From: Verrucomicrobiota bacterium
GTDB lineage: Bacteria; Verrucomicrobiota; Verrucomicrobiia; Limisphaerales; UBA1100
DNA length: 5,672 nt
Assembly: GCA_028872685.1 (NCBI GenBank)
Contig: JAPKEI010000189.1
Location: 1 to 5,672 of the forward strand
Direction of reading: 5' to 3'
Shown here: positions 1-5,672 of the stretch, piece after piece
Numbering within the stretch: the first letter of the stretch is position 1
Layout of the letters: every line of letters starts with the position of its first letter
Position numbers and translations under genes: made by a program
The notes under the pieces: model-generated
Told to the model about the DNA's origin: nothing
Database searches by the model: none
What the model saw: the letters and a program-made list of their open reading frames with translations, nothing else

Positions 1-1238
1 CGGTGTTTGTATAAATCCAAACGCGCTGCGAGTTTTTTGTCGGATGACGCCAGCGCGGCCATTCGGCGGAAGGTGACCGTGCCGGTGGTGGCGGTGGCGA
101 ACACGCGATCGCCATTGGACCACGGGTTGAAGAGATACAGATAACGCTTGGTTTGGATGGCACGCATGGGGTCGCGTGAGGCGCCGGCGTTCTCGTTGTA
201 TTCCTTGATGATGTGCTCGCGGCCAGATTGTTTTTTGCCGTGGAGCAGCGGCAGAAATGAGCGACCATCGAGACGTTTTGGGTGTTTCGTGCCCACGATG
301 TCCAGCACGGTGGGCAGGAAATCCACGGCGGAAACCATATGCGCCTCATCGACCGCGCCGGCTTTGGTGACACCCGGCCAGCGGATCATCAACGGCGTGT
401 GCGTGCTGTGATGGTAAAGCTGCGTTTTGGCGAAGGGCAGCGGCATGCCGTGGTCGGACATGAAAATCACCACCGTATTTTTCGCCTCGCCGCTGGCGTC
501 AAGTGCCTTGAGGACTTTTTCGACGCAATCATCAGCGCGTCGCACACTTGAATAGTATAACGCCAGCTCCTCGCGCACTTGGGCGTCATCAAACAGAAAA
601 CCAGGGATCGGGACTTCGCTGGCTTTAAAGATGCGAGAAGGGATGTTGGGGTCTTTGCCTCCACCTTTGACTTTGCTCCAAAAGGGTTTGTGCGGATCGG
701 AGATATTGACTACCAGACAAAACGGTTTTTTGGCTGCCTTAGCCTTCGCAATGCCATCAGCGGTAGATAAGCCATAGGATTTGGGATTCTTCATGTGCGC
801 CTTGGAACCATCAGGAAGTGTATCGAGATTGGCATCCCAGGCGTAGGGTTGATAAGGTGCGGAATGGCTGACCTTGCCGCGAATGGCAGTGAAATATCCG
901 GCGGCTTTCATTAGGTCGACCAAGTGCGGCCAGCCTGGGTTTTTCACCTGATAAAACCCTTCGATTTTATTATTGTGTGAGTACAGGCCGGAGAGCAGCA
1001 CGTTTCGGCAGGGCATGCAGTTTCCAACGGTGACGTGTGCGTGGGCAAAACGGAGTGATTGAGAAGCCAGCTTATCCATATTTGGAGTTGTGCCAGCCAG
1101 TTTACTGCCAAATACACCGACCGAATCAGCACTCATATCATCCACAGTTAGTAGTAAGATATTCGGGCGGTCTGCGGCGGAGACTAAAGCTGCAACTAAA
1201 AATGTGAGAGTTAGGATTATCCGTTTCATATTGTTCAT
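1..1238 (-). CDS. Secreted S1-family sulfatase, N-sulfoglucosamine sulfohydrolase-like (3' end outside window)
   Basis: Hydrolyses a sulfate ester or sulfamate, probably on a glycan, outside the cytoplasm. The frame is open for 412 codons from the ATG at 1238 to the window edge, so the C-terminus is missing. Residues 1-21 are a signal peptide: a basic start (MNNMKR), a hydrophobic core and a likely cleavage at VSA/A. Metal ligands D33-D34 follow in LLLTVDDM. The formylglycine signature is C74-M-P-C-R78 (bases 1005-1019), then GKVSH (K122, H125), DPHKPF (H183) and SDHG (D261, H262) with K270. The order and the spacing, including MRAIQTKRYLYLFN near residue 350, recall human SGSH (SulfAtlas S1_8-like, from memory). 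Substrate is not determinable: GAG or other sulfated sugar. The ATG at 1238 overlaps the upstream stop codon (TAATG); an in-frame ATG at 1229 is an equal alternative, giving MKRIILTL. Neither has a Shine-Dalgarno sequence. Maturation would need a formylglycine-generating enzyme encoded elsewhere. Confidence 0.95.
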   Translation of the reverse strand, partial: MNNMKRIILTLTFLVAALVSAADRPNILLLTVDDMSADSVGVFGSKLAGTTPNMDKLASQSLRFAHAHVTVGNCMPCRNVLLSGLYSHNNKIEGFYQVKNPGWPHLVDLMKAAGYFTAIRGKVSHSAPYQPYAWDANLDTLPDGSKAHMKNPKSYGLSTADGIAKAKAAKKPFCLVVNISDPHKPFWSKVKGGGKDPNIPSRIFKASEVPIPGFLFDDAQVREELALYYSSVRRADDCVEKVLKALDASGEAKNTVVIFMSDHGMPLPFAKTQLYHHSTHTPLMIRWPGVTKAGAVDEAHMVSAVDFLPTVLDIVGTKHPKRLDGRSFLPLLHGKKQSGREHIIKEYNENAGASRDPMRAIQTKRYLYLFNPWSNGDRVFATATTGTVTFRRMAALASSDKKLAARLDLYKH

Positions 1239-1690
1239 TATTCTGGTATGCGAACACCAACAGTGAGAAGAAGGTTGGCCCAAAGAGCTTGGTCAGCAGT
1301 TTGGATGGTTAGAACCAAATCCGGACCGCGTACCGCTTCATAAAAGTCCCATTTGGGGATAGGCTCAAGCTGCACGTCTAGATCGGCATCTGAAATCAAC
1401 TTTTCGTATTCAGCCCAAACTGGAGGTGGTCCAAACTTAGCATACGGGTCATCCTCAGGGATCCCCATTGTATTGGCCGTTTCGATGGGGACTGCGCTAA
1501 GCAGTGCCTCCAGTACTTGGCTGCAGGTTACTACGCCAGGCATCAGGTTGAGTGAGATTAACTCCGCGTTTGGACCGAGCGTGGAGGAGGCGGGATAATT
1601 GCCATCAGCAATCAGGATTTTTGAATGATGTCCGGCGGCACCAACGATGCCATTGATGTCCGGATGAATCAGTTTTTGGTGGAGCAACAT
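1238..1690 (-). CDS. RbsD/FucU-family sugar mutarotase (L-fucose mutarotase-like)
   Basis: A 150-residue cytoplasmic protein with no signal peptide or membrane segment. The family interconverts anomers of free sugars (alpha/beta L-fucose for FucU, pyranose/furanose ribose for RbsD). The N-terminal half matches the FucU pattern: IHPDI, then G20-H21 (catalytic His), then LIAD29-GNYPA, where D29 is the sugar-binding Asp. The C-terminal signature is FYEAVRG followed by QTADQALWANLLLTVGV, equivalent to the usual TGE...Y(G/A)NIIL..GV. The length is slightly above the usual 140 or so. Two family-typical spots differ: TGE is TAD (131-133) and the Tyr of the Y-x-N segment is W137. The ATG at 1690 has no Shine-Dalgarno; bases before it read CCCTCCACC. 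The stop codon overlaps the ATG of the sulfatase (TAATG), suggesting coupled translation. FucU-type is favoured over RbsD because of the NYPA segment; the exact sugar is unknown. Confidence 0.9.
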   Translation of the reverse strand: MLLHQKLIHPDINGIVGAAGHHSKILIADGNYPASSTLGPNAELISLNLMPGVVTCSQVLEALLSAVPIETANTMGIPEDDPYAKFGPPPVWAEYEKLISDADLDVQLEPIPKWDFYEAVRGPDLVLTIQTADQALWANLLLTVGVRIPE

Positions 1691-1705
1691 GGTGGAGGGA
1701 TTGAA

Positions 1706-1729
1706 ACGCCAAGACGCCTATACGCCAAG
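1706..1729. repeat. Three tandem octamers upstream of the mutarotase gene
   Basis: On the plus strand three 8-base units abut: acgccaag (1706-1713), acgcctat (1714-1721) and acgccaag (1722-1729). The outer two are identical; the middle differs at three positions. They fill most of the 51-base gap between the rapA stop and the mutarotase start and overlay the candidate -10 element. They could be an operator for a regulator binding in tandem, or a chance short duplication. Confidence 0.45.
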
Positions 1730-1745
1730 GTTTTTTACCCGTTAA
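1717..1745 (-). promoter_or_regulatory. Candidate sigma70-like promoter for the mutarotase-sulfatase pair
   Basis: Reading the minus strand, TTAACG (1745-1740) and TATAGG (1722-1717) are separated by exactly 17 bases. Each matches four of six positions of the sigma70 -35 and -10 consensus. The -35 element overlaps the rapA stop codon (1744-1742). Transcription would begin near 1710, leaving a leader of about 20 bases before the ATG at 1690. The match is weak and could be chance. Confidence 0.28.
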
Positions 1746-4546
1746 CCCCGAATAGCCTTGGGGTCGCCTTTCCAAATTAGGCGGACAGCGTCGAGGCGCA
1801 CGCGGGATTGGGCGAGGGCGGTGGTGAGTTCGGCGAGTTGGGTTTGGGTGAGGGCGATTTCCTCGGGGCGTACATGGTCGTTTACAGTGCGGAGGTGGGT
1901 GAGGCGATCGATCTCCGATTGTAACTGTTGCGTCATCGCGGTGCTGGCGGCGGAGGTGATTTTTTTGGCGGCGGCTTCTGCGAATTTTTCGGCGGCATCG
2001 AGCATGCCGGGGATGACTTCGCGGCCAAGCTTGGGGTTGTCCAATAGTTTGTAAGGCGAGCCTTTTGCCAGCACGGGCATTTCGAGGGTGTCGAGATCGA
2101 GCGATTCGTTTTTGTGATTCACCAAAATCCGCACGGGCGTGGGCGGCAGAAAACGGTCGGCGTGCAAGCGCGTGGGCGCGAGGGCTTCGAGCACGAAGAT
2201 GGTTTCGAGCAGCAGCGTTTTGTCATCTGCATCGATCCACACGCCGAAGCTGCAGTTGCCCTGCTCGCTGCTGAGCAGCAAATCCACGGCGCCGGACACC
2301 ATCGGATGATCGCTGGAAAGCAAACTCACATCTTCGCGCCCGAGCGCGTGGCTGCGCGCGAAGGTGCCCACGAGGCCTTCCTTGGGCAGCTCGGGAAAGC
2401 TGTCGGTGGTTACACCGCGGTCATCGAGCAAGTACGTGCGGTTGCCGAGGTCTTCGACGTGCACGCCGAAGTGATCGAAGATGCGCATCAAAAAACCTTC
2501 GAGTTGTTCGTCAACATCCGTTTGGCGAATGGCCTCGACAAGTGCGTCGGCGACTTTTGGTCGATGGGAATTAAGTTCCAATAACCGATCGCGGCCGCGT
2601 TCCAATCGCTCGGCGAGCGTGCGATGTTCGGCGGCGGTTTCGGCGATGAGTTGCTCAAGCTTTTTGGATTTAGCGTTTGAAAAATCCGCCGCTAGCGCGA
2701 TCACTTTGTCGCCGAATTGTTGCAACAACTGGTTTGCGCCGTGCAGATTACTCTCAAACGCCTCGAGCCCCTCGTGATACCAGCGCGCCAGCACTTCTTG
2801 TGGGCTACCTTCAAGGTACGGCGTGTGGATGTGGATGGTTTGCGTTTGGCCGATGCGATCGAGCCGACCGATGCGTTGTTCGAGTAGCTCCGGATTCAGC
2901 GGCAAATCAAACAACACGAGGTGGTGCACAAACTGAAAGTTGCGCCCTTCGCTGCCAATCTCTGAGCAAATAAGCAACCGCGCGCCATCCTCTTCGGCAA
3001 ACCACGCTGCGTTGCGATCGCGCTGCACCAGGTTGAGGTCCTCGTGGAACACTGCCGTTTTCACCGGTACTTGACGGCTCACGGCCTTCTCAATGGCGAG
3101 CGCCTTTTCGCGGCTGCCGCAAATCAACAAAACTTTTTCCTCGCCCAATTCGTGCAGCAACCGCCCGAGCCACGCGATGCGCGGATCGTAATTGAGATTG
3201 TATTTTTCGATGGGCTCGCCTGTGTCGGTGTCACTGGCGAATTCGCGCGCGGCGTGTTCCATCCATTCGTCGGCATCGCGATCGGGCACCAACGGCGCGA
3301 GATGCGCCACGCGTCCGGGGAAGCCACTCATCGCCGCGCGCGCGTTGCGGAAAATTACGCGGCCGGGCCCGTGCCGATCCAGCAACGCAGTTAACAAAGC
3401 ATCCGCCTCCATCGACGAATCCAAATCCGGCATCGCATCGAGCGATTGCTTTTGGGCATCGGTCAAAGGGGTGCCCACATGCAGTGCATCGGCGATGGGC
3501 GCGATGTCGGTGAAGTGCTCCGCCTCGGCTTGGTATGCAGCGAAATCCGAATAGCGATCGGGATCCAGCAAACGCAGTCGCGCGAAATGGCTTTCTTGTC
3601 CCAGTTGTTCCGGCGTGGCGGTGAGCAGCAGCAGCCCCTCGGCTTGTTGGCCGATGGCTTCGACGAGTTGATATTCGGAACTCGCCTTTTCCTCGCTCCA
3701 CTCGAGGTGATGCGCCTCGTCGACGACCAACAAATCCCATCCCGCCTCCTTCGCCTGTTCGGCGCGCTCGGGATGCGCCGCCAGAAAATCAATGCTGCAC
3801 AGCACCGCTTGATCATCAAGAAAGGGATTGGCCTCCGGCTGCGTTTTCTCGATTGCGGCACAGCGGGCCTCATCGAAGATGTGCATCCACACATTAAACT
3901 TGCGCAGCATTTCCACAAACCACTGATGCACCAGCGAATCCGGCACCAGAATGAGCACGCGCGACGCGCGGCCGGTAACGAGCTGCCGATGCAAAATCAA
4001 GCCTGCCTCAATTGTCTTTCCCAGCCCAACCTCATCAGAAAGCAACACGCGCGGTGCCAGTCGGTTGCCCACCTCCTGCGCGATAAAAAGTTGATGCGGA
4101 ATCAGATCAATGCGACCGCCGAGAAACCCGCGCACCGGTGCTTGCCGACAGCGATGCAACATCTCCAACGCGCGCCGCCGCAGCGCGAACACACTCGCCG
4201 CATCCGTGTGCCCGCCGCGCAACCGCTCCATTGGGCCGTGTACACTGATGCGGTCGCTCAGCTGCGACTCCAGCATTTCCCAGCCCTCGCCGCTATAAAT
4301 AAGCACGCCGTCCGCCTCGTGAATGGTTTCCACCAAACGCTCGTTGCCATCGTGGTCCTCAATGCTTTCCCCCGTGCGAAACGTCACCCGCCGAAGCGGC
4401 GCATTTTCTGTGGAGTAAACCCGCACCTCCCCCGTGGCCGGATAAAGCATTTGCACGCGGCCCTCGCCCGATTGCATTACCGTGCCGAGGCCCAGCTCGG
4501 GTTCGGGCTCACTGATCCAACGTTGTCCTTCGCGAAAAATGCTCAT
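1742..4546 (-). CDS. rapA: RNA polymerase-associated SWI2/SNF2 ATPase RapA (HepA)
   Basis: A 934-residue protein (E. coli RapA is 968). RapA binds core RNA polymerase and uses ATP to free stalled post-termination complexes, recycling polymerase. The N-terminal domain starts GQRWISEPEPELGLGTV, nearly the same as the E. coli N-terminus, and holds the Tudor-like beta-barrel region. The SNF2 motor follows: SLIPHQ-like Q region (LIPHQL, 148-153), Walker A DEVGLGKT (171-178), Walker B DEAHH (276-280), motif III LLTATPEQLG (307-316), motif V SEIGSEGRNFQF (528-539) and motif VI EQRIGRLDRIGQ (556-567). The C-terminal part keeps RFLPPTPVR (798-806) and a closing helical section ending RLDAVRLI. All core motifs are intact. 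The start is fixed by homology and by an in-frame TGA two codons upstream (CTT TGA GGG ATG). A GAGGG abuts the ATG with no spacer, so it is an odd ribosome site. The DJ-1-like gene lies 69 bp upstream in the same direction. Confidence 0.97.
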   Translation of the reverse strand: MSIFREGQRWISEPEPELGLGTVMQSGEGRVQMLYPATGEVRVYSTENAPLRRVTFRTGESIEDHDGNERLVETIHEADGVLIYSGEGWEMLESQLSDRISVHGPMERLRGGHTDAASVFALRRRALEMLHRCRQAPVRGFLGGRIDLIPHQLFIAQEVGNRLAPRVLLSDEVGLGKTIEAGLILHRQLVTGRASRVLILVPDSLVHQWFVEMLRKFNVWMHIFDEARCAAIEKTQPEANPFLDDQAVLCSIDFLAAHPERAEQAKEAGWDLLVVDEAHHLEWSEEKASSEYQLVEAIGQQAEGLLLLTATPEQLGQESHFARLRLLDPDRYSDFAAYQAEAEHFTDIAPIADALHVGTPLTDAQKQSLDAMPDLDSSMEADALLTALLDRHGPGRVIFRNARAAMSGFPGRVAHLAPLVPDRDADEWMEHAAREFASDTDTGEPIEKYNLNYDPRIAWLGRLLHELGEEKVLLICGSREKALAIEKAVSRQVPVKTAVFHEDLNLVQRDRNAAWFAEEDGARLLICSEIGSEGRNFQFVHHLVLFDLPLNPELLEQRIGRLDRIGQTQTIHIHTPYLEGSPQEVLARWYHEGLEAFESNLHGANQLLQQFGDKVIALAADFSNAKSKKLEQLIAETAAEHRTLAERLERGRDRLLELNSHRPKVADALVEAIRQTDVDEQLEGFLMRIFDHFGVHVEDLGNRTYLLDDRGVTTDSFPELPKEGLVGTFARSHALGREDVSLLSSDHPMVSGAVDLLLSSEQGNCSFGVWIDADDKTLLLETIFVLEALAPTRLHADRFLPPTPVRILVNHKNESLDLDTLEMPVLAKGSPYKLLDNPKLGREVIPGMLDAAEKFAEAAAKKITSAASTAMTQQLQSEIDRLTHLRTVNDHVRPEEIALTQTQLAELTTALAQSRVRLDAVRLIWKGDPKAIRG

Positions 4547-4615
4547 CCCTCAAAGCGCGCGGACTGTGCCGCAAACCGTGGGGGCAAGCGATGGAAATAT
4601 GCTGGCGGAAGAAGA

Positions 4616-5188
4616 TTACGCATCACGCGCCGCATCAAGCAGTTTCATCCACTCGCCCATGTAATGGCCGTGATCCCAAAACGTGCGGCCGCTGATGAGG
4701 TTGCCGTCGATCACGCAGGGTTCATCGACAAAAATTCCGCCGCACACTTCGAGGTCAAACCGCGCCTTTGGCACCGTGGCCATCCGGCGCCCCTTCGCGC
4801 AATCCGCGCGGGCCACGATCTCCACCCCGTGGCATACGCTGGCGATGGGGGCGTTCTGTTCAAAAAAGTAACGCGTGATTCGCAGCAAATCCTCGTCCTC
4901 GCGAATATACTCCGGCGCGCGGCCGCCACTGAAAAAGATGCCGAGATATTCCTCCGGTTTAATGTCGGCGAAGGCGATATCCGCATCCATCGTGTAGCCC
5001 TCCCATTCCTTGGTGATCGTCCAGCCCGGTTTATTTTGATGCATCACCATCTGATAAGTCCGCTTCTCCGGCGCCGCAAGCACAGGCTCATAGCCTCCCT
5101 CGATCAAACGAAAATACGGATACATCGTGTCCACCGTCTCCGAGGCATCACCGATGATAATCAAGACTTTGGGTTTGTCGTCATTCAC
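4616..5188 (-). CDS. DJ-1/PfpI-family protein
   Basis: A 190-residue cytoplasmic protein of the DJ-1/ThiJ/PfpI class I glutamine amidotransferase-like superfamily. Members act as glyoxalases or deglycases, cysteine peptidases, or redox-sensing chaperones. Visible family features: beta-strand VLIIIGD then ASE17 (the conserved acidic residue near the active-site Cys), GGYEPVLAAP, IFFSGGRAPEYIRED, and the nucleophile elbow SVCHG with C119-H120. These are followed by EVCGGIFVDEPCVIDGNLISGRT, the usual end of the domain. The length is typical of a single-domain PfpI protein. The start codon is GTG (5188); an in-frame TAA lies 36 bases upstream with no ATG, GTG or TTG between, so no longer start is available. 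No well-spaced Shine-Dalgarno is seen. It is first in the minus-strand run and divergent from the desaturase. Substrate and activity cannot be assigned; peptidase activity is not implied. Confidence 0.9.
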   Translation of the reverse strand: MNDDKPKVLIIIGDASETVDTMYPYFRLIEGGYEPVLAAPEKRTYQMVMHQNKPGWTITKEWEGYTMDADIAFADIKPEEYLGIFFSGGRAPEYIREDEDLLRITRYFFEQNAPIASVCHGVEIVARADCAKGRRMATVPKARFDLEVCGGIFVDEPCVIDGNLISGRTFWDHGHYMGEWMKLLDAARDA

Positions 5189-5478
5189 GCGGGGAGTAAA
5201 GCCCTGTCTCCGGTTGATTCCAAGTTAATCCGTTCGGCGCCTTTCCTCTCAACCAGCCGTCTCAGTGACAGGATGCGGTGGATAGGAAAATGCGAAATGG
5301 CGCAAGGCTAAGGTAAACACACAAAAGGCCTGAAAGCATTTGACTTTATGGGTTTTTCAACGAAATTAGAAAAAAGGAATCCCAATTGGGCGCAGGTTTT
5401 TGTTTACATTTTTGGGTGACTTGTTCACTTTCCTTGCGTCTTTTGGAGGGAAACCTCAATCATTCGATTGTATATTTG
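5189..5478. other. Divergent intergenic region between the DJ-1-like gene and the desaturase gene
   Basis: This 290-base stretch holds no gene that can be supported. It must contain the 5' signals of both divergent genes. The part next to the desaturase (about 5311-5478) is clearly richer in A and T, with several T and A runs, as expected for a promoter region. No pair of good -35 and -10 boxes with 16-18 base spacing was found for either direction. The longest plus-strand ATG reading frame wholly inside it has 23 codons and no ribosome site. No terminator-like hairpin followed by a T run was seen. Confidence 0.7.
5381..5390. repeat. Perfect 10-base palindrome cccaattggg upstream of the desaturase gene
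   Basis: A perfect inverted repeat without a spacer lies 88 bases before the desaturase ATG in the AT-rich intergenic part. The flanking bases do not extend the symmetry. It could be half of a regulator site controlling desaturase expression, but a 10-base palindrome is short and may be chance. Confidence 0.3.
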
Positions 5479-5672
5479 ATGGAAAAGAAACGCAAATTCG
5501 TTCGGAACAATGTGCATTGGGGGAATGTCATTGCGCTGATGGGTACCCTGGCGATCACGGTTTTCGCACTGCCGGTTTTCATTTGGAAATACGGCGCGCA
5601 GATCGACTGGTGGGTGCACGGTGGCCTCTTTGTGGGGCTCTATATTTTCTCCGGAATGGGCATCACCTTTGG
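5479..5672 (+). CDS. Integral-membrane fatty acid (acyl-CoA) desaturase, N-terminal fragment
   Basis: Sixty-four complete codons are visible before the window ends, so the 3' part is missing. The protein opens with a basic cytoplasmic stretch (MEKKRKFVRNNVHW). A membrane helix follows at about residues 16-36, then a short loop with KYGAQIDWWVH, and a second helix begins at about 48 and ends in FSGMGITFG. That last segment matches the stretch just before the first histidine box, (G)YHRxxSHR, in delta-9 acyl-CoA/acyl-lipid desaturases (DesC/SCD type). The N-terminal NxxxWxN-like region also fits. The enzyme would introduce a double bond into membrane fatty acids using a di-iron centre. No histidine box lies inside the window, so the family call rests on this short N-terminus. 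A GGAGGG at 5445-5450 is 28 bases before the ATG, too far for normal use; TTG at 5476 is in frame but less likely. Confidence 0.72.
   Translation, partial: MEKKRKFVRNNVHWGNVIALMGTLAITVFALPVFIWKYGAQIDWWVHGGLFVGLYIFSGMGITF

Noticed and set aside
148..770. Several overlapping plus-strand open frames of 60-90 codons opposite the sulfatase
   Set aside because: The minus strand encodes an uninterrupted sulfatase with all catalytic motifs; these are antisense shadows.
1353..1598. An 81-codon plus-strand open frame opposite the mutarotase gene
   Set aside because: It lies wholly inside a recognisable RbsD/FucU-family gene and its low-complexity Ser-rich translation shows no family features.
2114..2584. 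A 156-codon plus-strand open frame inside rapA
   Set aside because: Same antisense register effect as the longer one; the sense strand encodes an intact conserved part of RapA.
4547..4615. The 69-base gap before rapA as a terminator or small RNA
   Set aside because: No stable hairpin with a T run and no recognisable RNA motif could be found by eye.
3446..5311. A 621-codon open frame on the plus strand opposite rapA and the DJ-1-like gene
   Set aside because: It runs in exact codon register opposite both genes, whose frames happen to coincide. In that register a stop arises only from sense TTA, CTA or TCA codons, which both genes avoid. Its translation is rich in Arg, His and Leu with no recognisable domain, while both minus-strand proteins match known families end to end.
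5348..5419. A 23-codon ATG open frame in the intergenic region
   Set aside because: It is very short, has no ribosome binding site and its translation resembles nothing known to me.
5471..5478. TATATTTG, a perfect match to the Bacteroidota -7 promoter motif TAnnTTTG, just before the desaturase ATG
   Set aside because: It touches the start codon, so transcription would begin inside the gene, and the nearest TTTG (5442-5445) is 25 bases upstream instead of about 19. The rest of the window does not point to Bacteroidota.

Overview
The window looks like ordinary chromosomal DNA from a moderately GC-rich, Gram-negative-type bacterium. A secreted S1 sulfatase beside an RbsD/FucU-family sugar mutarotase, and the lack of well-spaced Shine-Dalgarno sequences before any gene, fit a polysaccharide-degrading member of the Planctomycetota/Verrucomicrobiota group. 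This placement is an inference; no rRNA or other taxonomic marker is present, and the RapA protein itself resembles the gammaproteobacterial one closely.

Layout. Four genes lie head to tail on the minus strand and are read from right to left: a DJ-1/PfpI-family protein with a GTG start (5188-4616), the SWI2/SNF2 ATPase RapA (4546-1742), an RbsD/FucU-family sugar mutarotase (1690-1238), and a signal-peptide-bearing sulfatase related to N-sulfoglucosamine sulfohydrolase (from 1238 or 1229, running off the left edge). Spacings are 69 bp, 51 bp and a 1-base TAATG overlap or an 8 bp gap. A divergent intergenic region of about 290 bp (5189-5478) follows. Then comes the 5' end of a plus-strand integral-membrane fatty acid (acyl-CoA) desaturase, which runs off the right edge just before its first expected histidine box.

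How the genes may work together. The mutarotase and sulfatase form a believable catabolic pair: a secreted sulfatase removes sulfate from a glycan, and a cytoplasmic mutarotase equilibrates the anomers of a released sugar. A weak sigma70-like promoter overlapping the rapA stop codon, together with three tandem octamers, could make this pair a separate transcription unit. RapA (RNA polymerase recycling) and the DJ-1-like protein (possible stress or carbonyl-damage role) are housekeeping or stress functions with no evident link to sugar use.

No mobile element, CRISPR array, RNA gene or clearly new multi-gene system was found. The points most worth a second look are the CMPCR sulfatase signature, altered sugar-site residues in the mutarotase, a close RapA homologue in this gene context, and the promoter and operator candidates.
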